Shown in pieces: positions 59,151 through 64,000 of a stretch of 64,000 nt of DNA (its first letter is position 1; each line of letters opens with the position of its first letter). The stretch is from Streptomyces orinoci (GTDB taxonomy: Bacteria > Actinomycetota > Actinomycetes > Streptomycetales > Streptomycetaceae), in contig NZ_PHNC01000031.1 of the NCBI RefSeq assembly GCF_003121295.1, forward strand, positions 374,439 to 438,438, written 5' to 3'. Below the pieces are notes generated by a model. It was given only the letters and a program-made list of their open reading frames with translations, did not search any database and had not been told where the DNA came from. The translations under genes and the position numbers were made by a program.

Positions 59151-59205
59151 GGTGCCCCCTCAGGGGCGCTGGGAACTGCGCGACCAGCCACGTGCGGCCC
59201 GCACC
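59151..59205 (-). repeat. 55 bp dispersed element, copy 3 (inverted)
   Basis: Reverse-oriented copy of the element at 27325 and 54031, with the core and hairpin conserved and one change in the GTTCCC run. It begins 14 bp after the GntR stop codon. Confidence 0.85.
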
Positions 59206-59248
59206 CGCGCTCCTGCGTATGTCCGTTGCCGGGTGCGGCGCCGTTTCC

Positions 59249-59470
59249 GCCTGCGGCGGGCTTGCCCCGCCCCGCGCCACCCGTGGAGGTAGTCCGGGTT
59301 GGTTGGGCTTTCCTGCTGGGGCTGGGCGCCGTTGGCGGGTGCGGGTGCGTTGCGCCTGCGGCGGGCTACCCCACCCCGCGCCACCCGTGGAGGTCACCCG
59401 GGTTGGCTGGACTCTCCTGCTCGGGGCGGGCGCCATTGGCGGCTGCGGGTGCGTTGCGCCTGCGGCGGGC
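59249..59470. repeat. Two tandem repeats of about 105 bp plus a partial third
   Basis: Copies run from 59249 to 59353 and from 59354 to 59457, followed by the first part of a third (from 59458). Each starts with GCCTGCGGCGGGC and contains CCCCGCGCCACCCGTGGAGG. I estimate about 85 percent identity between the two full copies by eye. The 361 bp gap that holds it has no supported gene. Confidence 0.8.
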
Positions 59471-59497
59471 CAAGGGCGCCGTGCGGCTGCGGCCGCG

Positions 59498-60214
59498 TTA
59501 GGAACCCGGGCTCGTGTGGAGGACTTCCCGCACCTGGTCCGCCGCCCGCTCCATGCTCTCGGAGATGAAGTCCAGGAAGCGCGCGACGTTTTCCAGCCGC
59601 TCCGCGGCCGGCGTGCCGCGGCCCAGGACGCCGACGCCCTGCCGTGCGGTCTCGGCGATACTCCTCGTGCCGTGAACGCTGGCCATCATCGACTGGTACC
59701 AGACATCGTTGTCCACGATGTACCGCTCGCGGCGGCGCTCGTCCCGCTCCCGGCGGATAAGGCCCTGGCTCTCCAGGAACGCCACCGCCTTGGAGATGGA
59801 CGCCGGGCTGACCTGAAGCCGCTGGACCAGCTCCGCCGCGGTGAGGCTGCCCGTATCGCTGATGCACAGACAGGCCAGCACCCGGGCCATCATCTTGGGC
59901 GTGCCGGATGCCATGAGGACGGTGGTGAACACCTCCTCGTACTCGCGCACCGCCTCCGGGTCGCGGCCATGAGCCTGCTCGGACACCGCCGGCCCCCGGG
60001 GCGCGGCCTGCTTGCGCCGGTGGGCGCGGCGCTCGGTGGCGCGGTGGGCCAGGTCGGCGCGGTAGGCGGTGGGGCCGCCGTTGCGCATCACCTCACGGGT
60101 GACCGTTGAGGTCGGCCGGTCAAGGCGTCTGGCGATCTCCGCATAGGCCAGGCCGTCGGCCAGTCCCAGCGCGATCTGCTGGCGTTCCTGCTGAGTGAGC
60201 CTGCCTCCCGGCAC
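59498..60214 (-). CDS. MarR/GbsR-like regulator with extra N-terminal helix-turn-helix
   Basis: A 238-residue regulator with two DNA-binding modules. Residues about 1-50 form an IS30/Hin-type helix-turn-helix (LTQQERQQIALGLADGLAYA, EIARRLDRPTSTVTREVMRN). Residues about 85-180 form a GbsR/MarR winged helix (LACLCISDTGSLTAAELVQR, LQVSPASISKAVAFLESQGLIRRERDERRRERYI). A helical tail follows. The fusion of a transposase-like HTH to a MarR-like domain recurs in streptomycetes upstream of DUF4097/ABC operons, which are its likely targets. It is divergent from that operon with a 228 bp gap rich in GTTGC-type palindromes. Confidence 0.88.
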   Translation of the reverse strand: MPGGRLTQQERQQIALGLADGLAYAEIARRLDRPTSTVTREVMRNGGPTAYRADLAHRATERRAHRRKQAAPRGPAVSEQAHGRDPEAVREYEEVFTTVLMASGTPKMMARVLACLCISDTGSLTAAELVQRLQVSPASISKAVAFLESQGLIRRERDERRRERYIVDNDVWYQSMMASVHGTRSIAETARQGVGVLGRGTPAAERLENVARFLDFISESMERAADQVREVLHTSPGS

Positions 60215-60270
60215 TGCGATCTCCCTTCGCGTTTCCCCGATGCCCCCAGTATAGCGTTTCCTTCCACTTC

Positions 60271-60396
60271 ATTGCAACGGCGGTCACGGCTGACGTTGCG
60301 TTACTTGTAGGACCGTTGCAACGATTTATCGGCTGTGACCTGCAAATACGTCAATGTTGCGCAACGAGTGTGTTGCCAGGACCTCGAACGCAACGT
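60271..60396. promoter_or_regulatory. Array of GTTGC palindromes, probable regulator binding sites
   Basis: CGTTGCAACG (60314-60323) and GTTGCGCAAC (60356-60365) are perfect 10 bp palindromes whose centres are 42 bp (four helical turns) apart. Partial sites are TTGCAACGG (60272-60280), ACGTTGCGT (60293-60301) and AACGCAACG (60387-60395). They fill the gap between the divergent regulator and the DUF4097 operon. Confidence 0.72.
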
Positions 60397-60442
60397 AGCT
60401 TTTCCGTTGTCGGAAACGAACGGCACGGCCAAGGAGCAGACA

Positions 60443-61108
60443 ATGCAGAAGTTCACCACCCCCGCCCCCATCTCCGCCGTCCTGGACATCTCCGCCGGGC
60501 GCGTCCAGCTCATCGCCGCCGACCGCGCCGACACCGTCGTCGAGGTCCTCCCCGCGAACCCCGCCAAGGGCCGCGATGTAAAGGCGGCCGAGCGGGTCGA
60601 GGTCAGCTACGCCGACGGTGTGCTGCGGATCCGGGACCGCGAGCCCAAGAACGAGATCTTCGGGCCCTCCGGGTCGCTGGAGGTCACCGTCAAGCTGCCG
60701 GCCGGCTCCCGGGTCGAGGCCAGGACCTCCTGCTGCGAGCTGCGCGGCGTCGGCCGCCTCGGGGACGTCGAGTTCCGGGGCGCGTACCGCCAGATCAAGA
60801 TCGATGAGGCTGCCGGCCTCCGCCTCACCGCGATCGACGGCGATGTCGAGATCGGCCGGCTGGGCGGCCCGGCGGAGGTCAGCACCGCACGGGGTGACAT
60901 CCGGATCCGCGAGGCGATGCGCGGCGAGCTCGTCCTCAGCACCCAGTCCGGCGACATCTCGGTCGGCGCCGCCCCCGGTGTCTCCGCCGCCCTGGACGCC
61001 GGCACCGCGTACGGCCGTATCAGCAACTCCCTGAAGAACGACGGCAACACCGAGCTCGACATCCGTGCCACCACCGCCCACGGCGACATCACCGCCCGCA
61101 GCCTCTGA
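60443..61108 (+). CDS. DUF4097 family beta-strand-repeat protein
   Basis: A 221-residue protein predicted to fold as a right-handed beta helix of short repeated strands (LEVTVKLPAGSRVEARTSCC, then EVSTARGDIRIREAMRGELVLSTQSGDISVG). The family is often paired with ABC exporters or membrane-stress operons, possibly as an adaptor or sensor. No signal peptide or membrane segment is present, so it is cytoplasmic. The ATG at 60443 has AAGGAG 6 bp upstream; the open frame upstream lies in the operator region. It is 12 bp before the exporter ATPase gene. Confidence 0.9.
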   Translation: MQKFTTPAPISAVLDISAGRVQLIAADRADTVVEVLPANPAKGRDVKAAERVEVSYADGVLRIRDREPKNEIFGPSGSLEVTVKLPAGSRVEARTSCCELRGVGRLGDVEFRGAYRQIKIDEAAGLRLTAIDGDVEIGRLGGPAEVSTARGDIRIREAMRGELVLSTQSGDISVGAAPGVSAALDAGTAYGRISNSLKNDGNTELDIRATTAHGDITARSL

Positions 61109-61120
61109 GGAGCAGCAGTC

Positions 61121-62074
61121 ATGACCAACCTGGCGATCGCGGCGAAGGGGCTGCGCAAGTCCTACGGCGACAAGGTCGTGCTCAACGGCATCGACCTGGC
61201 CGTTCCGGAAGGGACGATCTTCTCCCTGCTCGGCCCCAATGGCGCCGGCAAGACCACCGCAGTCAAAATCCTCTCCACCCTGACCGGCGCCGATGACGGC
61301 CAGATCCGCGTCGGCGGCCATGACCTCGCCGCCGAACCGCAGGCGGTACGCGCCGCGATCGGCGTCACCGGGCAGTTCTCCGCCGTGGACGGCCTGATCA
61401 CCGGCGAGGAGAACATGCTCCTCATGGCGGACCTGCATCACCTGTCCAAGCGCGAGGGGCGGCGGGTCGCCGCCGAGCTGCTGGAACGCTTCGACCTGAC
61501 CGCGGCCGCGAAAAAGCCCGCCGCCACCTACTCCGGCGGTATGAAGCGCCGCCTGGACATCGCCATGACCCTGGTCGGCAACCCGCGGATCATCTTCCTG
61601 GACGAGCCGACCACCGGCCTGGACCCGCGCAGCCGCCACAACATGTGGGAAATCGTCCGGGAGTTGGTCTCCGACGGTGTCACCGTCTTCCTCACCACTC
61701 AGTATCTGGAGGAGGCCGACGAACTCGCCGACCGCATCGCGGTGCTCAATGACGGCAGGATCGCCGCCGAGGGCACGGCGGACGAACTGAAGCGGCAGAT
61801 CCCGGGCGGCCATATCCGGCTCCGCTTCACCGACCCGGGTACGTACCAGTCGGCCGCCTCCGCCATGCGTGACATCACACGGGACGACGAGGCGCTGTCG
61901 CTCCAGATCCCCAGCGACGGCAGCCAGCGCGAACTGCGCTCCATCCTCGACTGGCTGGACTCCGTCGGCATCGAGGCCGACGAACTGACCGTGCACACCC
62001 CCGACCTCGACGATGTGTTCTTCGCCCTGACCGGCACCGGCCGGACCGACCAGCCCAAGGAGGGCGTCCGATGA
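61121..62074 (+). CDS. Daunorubicin-resistance (DrrA) type ABC ATPase
   Basis: A 317-residue exporter ATPase of the DrrA family. Motifs: Walker A GPNGAGKTT, Q-loop IGVTGQFSAVDGLITGEENM, signature YSGGMKRRLDIAMTLVGNP, Walker B IIFLDEPTTGLDP, switch His replaced by Gln as usual in this family (TTQYLEEADELADRI), and the DrrA-type C-terminal domain (ELTVHTPDLDDVFFALTG). With the next gene it should export a hydrophobic drug or lipid. It overlaps the permease gene by 4 bp (ATGA). Confidence 0.94.
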   Translation: MTNLAIAAKGLRKSYGDKVVLNGIDLAVPEGTIFSLLGPNGAGKTTAVKILSTLTGADDGQIRVGGHDLAAEPQAVRAAIGVTGQFSAVDGLITGEENMLLMADLHHLSKREGRRVAAELLERFDLTAAAKKPAATYSGGMKRRLDIAMTLVGNPRIIFLDEPTTGLDPRSRHNMWEIVRELVSDGVTVFLTTQYLEEADELADRIAVLNDGRIAAEGTADELKRQIPGGHIRLRFTDPGTYQSAASAMRDITRDDEALSLQIPSDGSQRELRSILDWLDSVGIEADELTVHTPDLDDVFFALTGTGRTDQPKEGVR

Positions 62075-62862
62075 GCTCCTTCTCCCTCGCCCTGCGCGAC
62101 TCGTCCACGATGCTGCGCCGCAATCTGCTGCATGCCCGCCGCTATCCGTCCATGACGCTGAATCTGCTGCTCACCCCGGTGATGCTGCTGCTGCTCTTCG
62201 TCTATGTCTTCGGTGATGTGATGAGCGCGGGCATAGACGGCGGCGGTCCGGACCGGGCCAAGTACATCGCCTATATCGTTCCCGGCCTGCTGCTGATGAC
62301 CACCGGCAGCACCACCATCGGAACCGCGGTCTCCGTCTCCACCGATATGAACGAGGGCATCATCGCCCGCTTCCGCACCATGGCCATCCACCGCCCCTCG
62401 GTGCTCGTAGGACATGTCATCGGCAGCGTGCTGCAGTGTGTGATGAGCGTGGCTCTGGTGGGAGCCGTGGCGGTGGCCATCGGGTTCCGGTCCTCGGGGG
62501 CGGGCGTGCTGGAGTGGGTGGCGGCGTTCGGGCTGCTGGTGCTCTTCGCAACGGCGCTCACCTGGATCGCGGTGGGGATGGGGCTGAGCAGCCCCAACGC
62601 GGAGGCTGCCAGCAACAATGCGATGCCGCTGATTCTGCTGCCGCTGCTGTCCAGCACCTTTGTGCCGGTGCACTCGATGCCGGGCTGGTTCCGGCCGGTG
62701 GCCGAGTACCAGCCGTTCACTCCGGCGATAGAGACGCTCCGGGGGCTGCTGCTCGGCGGCCACATCGGCCACAACGGCTGGCTCGCGGTGGTGTGGTGCG
62801 TGGGGCTGGCGGTGCTGGGTTACTTCTGGTCAACGGCGAAGTTCAACAGTGACGCGAAGTAG
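62071..62862 (+). CDS. DrrB-type ABC-2 permease
   Basis: A 263-residue permease with six helices and the DrrB/NodJ signatures: NLLHARRYPSMTLNLLLTPVML, the cytoplasmic EGIIARFRTMAIHRPSVLVGHV coupling region, and FVPVHSMPGWFRPVAEYQPFTPAIETLRGLLLG near the end. It is translationally coupled to the DrrA-type ATPase. The complete module is regulator, DUF4097, ATPase, permease. Confidence 0.93.
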   Translation: MSSFSLALRDSSTMLRRNLLHARRYPSMTLNLLLTPVMLLLLFVYVFGDVMSAGIDGGGPDRAKYIAYIVPGLLLMTTGSTTIGTAVSVSTDMNEGIIARFRTMAIHRPSVLVGHVIGSVLQCVMSVALVGAVAVAIGFRSSGAGVLEWVAAFGLLVLFATALTWIAVGMGLSSPNAEAASNNAMPLILLPLLSSTFVPVHSMPGWFRPVAEYQPFTPAIETLRGLLLGGHIGHNGWLAVVWCVGLAVLGYFWSTAKFNSDAK

Positions 62863-62981
62863 GCCCGGTATCCCCGCCCAGGCGGCGGCTTACGGTCCGC
62901 AGCCGCCGACAACGCCCGGCCACTCACGGGCAAGCCCACCACAGGCGGGGAAGCGGCAACGAGCCCCCGACCCCCCGATCT

Positions 62982-63653
62982 CTACGACGCGCTGCGCCGC
63001 ACCGGCGGCAGCAGCAAGGTCAGCTGCGCCCCCCGGCGCCCGGCCCCCGCGCGGCGCGCCGGCCCCGCCCGGTGCGCCAACTCCGAAGCGGCAGGACACC
63101 AATGGTGCCCCTGCCGCTTCGCTGCGTACATGGCCTCGTCCGCCGCGCGCAGCAGCTCCGGCAGCCCCGCCCCCGGCCACTGCGCCACCCGGCACAGCCC
63201 GATGGAGGCGTGCGGCGCCAGGGTCACGCCCCCCGCGTCCAGCGGTGCGGAGAGGTACGCGGAGAGCCCGTAGGCCAGTTCGGCATCCAGATCGGCGTCC
63301 GGGGCCAGCCGCACCACGGCGGTGAACTCATCACCGCCCAGCCGGGCGGCGAACCCGTGGTGCGCCTGGCACCAGGCGGCCAGCCGGCGGCCGACCGCGG
63401 CCAGCACCCGGTCCCCGGCCGCATGGCCATGGGTGTCATTGATCTGCTTGAAGCCATTGAGGTCCAGCAGCAGCACCGCCGCATGCGGATGCCGGATCGC
63501 CCGCGACGCCCGGGAGGTGAACTCCTCGCGGCACATCAGCCCGGTCAGCCGGTCCGTACGGGCGGTACGCAGCCGACGGACCAGGACAAAGGCGTGGGTG
63601 GCCCAGCCAATGGCCGGAGCGGCGACGGGCAGAGCCTGGGATATGAGGTTCAT
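62982..63653 (-). CDS. Small GGDEF-domain protein (putative diguanylate cyclase)
   Basis: A 223-residue protein that should make cyclic di-GMP from two GTP. A short hydrophobic N-terminus (SQALPVAAPAIGWATHAFVL) may anchor it; no PAS or GAF domain is present. The catalytic site RLGGDEFTAVV and the GTP/metal segment LLLDLNGFKQINDTHGHAAGD are intact. The allosteric inhibition site RxxD, expected five residues before GGDEF, reads AHHG, so product inhibition is probably absent. A basic tail (RRAGAGRRG) follows the domain. The ATG at 63653 has AGGAAGG 7 bp upstream. In Streptomyces c-di-GMP acts through BldD to hold back development. Confidence 0.88.
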   Translation of the reverse strand: MNLISQALPVAAPAIGWATHAFVLVRRLRTARTDRLTGLMCREEFTSRASRAIRHPHAAVLLLDLNGFKQINDTHGHAAGDRVLAAVGRRLAAWCQAHHGFAARLGGDEFTAVVRLAPDADLDAELAYGLSAYLSAPLDAGGVTLAPHASIGLCRVAQWPGAGLPELLRAADEAMYAAKRQGHHWCPAASELAHRAGPARRAGAGRRGAQLTLLLPPVRRSAS

Positions 63654-64000
63654 CGGACACCTTCCTGTGCGATCGCCGTGCAAGGGGTGGGTCGCGGCCC
63701 GTACCGCGGCAGCCGGTCGTGTTCTCGCGGACCGCAGAGGTGTTCGGTCGCGCAACCGGGCCCGGAATGCGGGCGGTTAATGCTGGACGTCCCCCGAATC
63801 ACCGCCACCGCAGCGGCGCCGGCACATGGGAAATCGCGGCGAATTACCCCGTGGCGCGCGGTGGACGGCAGCCGGGCGTGCCCAATGAGGCGGGCCCCGG
63901 CCGGAGTTCATGCTGAAACGATTCATGAGGCGGGGCCTATGGGATTCGGGGGCGATATGGGGAGTCCGATGACAGTGCTCGGTGAGTGATGGAGGTTTAT
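63654..64000. other. Right-edge region without a complete gene
   Basis: No supported gene in this 347 bp. The GGDEF promoter should lie in its first part. The window ends with GGAGG (63990-63994) followed by TTTAT, which may be the ribosome site of a rightward gene starting just outside. Confidence 0.4.

Noticed and set aside
1..64000. Secondary-metabolite biosynthetic cluster
   Set aside because: No polyketide, peptide, terpene-cyclase or RiPP core genes are seen; exporters and regulators are scattered and unrelated.

Overview
The window reads as a core-chromosome segment of a Streptomyces-like high-GC actinobacterium. GC is very high throughout, genes start often at GTG and occasionally at TTG, operon genes overlap by 4 bp (GTGA or ATGA), and typical streptomycete families recur: a fused CydCD, HtpX with PspAB, the PCu(A)C/Sco/DyP copper cluster, DUF5926, GPP34, DUF7848 and DUF4097. 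From memory, the order cydAB-cydCD ... serS-pheA-DyP peroxidase-copD-PCu(A)C-sco matches the S. coelicolor region not far from oriC. The window holds 58 protein genes, one tRNA-Ser(UGA) and no insertion sequence or CRISPR array. cydA is cut at the left edge.

Layout. 1-8.9 kb: cytochrome bd oxidase (cydA, cydB, fused cydCD), a GAF sensor kinase and an M23 peptidase. 9-12.6 kb: a HAD phosphatase, an F420-type oxidoreductase, htpX and pspAB. 12.6-15.2 kb: a PadR regulator divergent from a membrane protein and a carotenoid-cleavage-type oxygenase, with a strong two-part dyad operator between them. 15.2-19.8 kb: a tightly overlapped operon of an M24 peptidase-fold protein, an EphD-like epoxide hydrolase/SDR fusion, a di-iron-like 'metal-dependent hydrolase' and a MerR regulator. 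20-23.6 kb: a four-gene ABC-2 exporter operon. 23.6-26.6 kb: GntR, an MFS exporter of the CynX/NimT type and an APH-like kinase. 26.7-30.1 kb: a rhomboid-like protein, a HAD phosphatase, serS, then a gene-free 665 bp stretch carrying a cluster of DnaA-box-like 9-mers.

30.1-37.2 kb is a seven-gene leftward run ending in pheA, whose other genes make an extracytoplasmic copper-trafficking pathway (membrane protein, YcnI, Sco, PCu(A)C, CopC-CopD, Tat-exported DyP peroxidase). 37.4-47.8 kb holds two RsbW-type ATP-binding proteins, a polyprenyl synthetase, aminopeptidase P, a SpoIIE-type phosphatase that has lost key acidic residues, a prim-pol-fold protein, a secreted protein, DUF5926 and a GDPD. 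48-51 kb: an HtrA protease, a membrane protein with a long octapeptide-repeat tail, and tRNA-Ser.

51-64 kb is more accessory: GPP34, an OYE reductase/MerR pair with a MerR-type promoter, a three-gene membrane operon (one member with an SGX-repeat tail), a lipoprotein, a GntR/DUF7848 module, and a MarR-like regulator divergent from DUF4097 plus a Drr-type ABC exporter with GTTGC palindromes between them. A GGDEF protein closes the window. A 55 bp element with an internal hairpin is dispersed three times (27.3, 54.0 and 59.2 kb), and short tandem arrays sit at several 3' gene ends.

The observations I rate highest are the DnaA-box cluster between serS and pheA, the PadR dyad in front of a putative phenylpropanoid-cleaving oxygenase, the EphD-fusion operon, the degenerate phosphatase, and the octapeptide-repeat membrane protein with an out-of-frame repeat remnant upstream.
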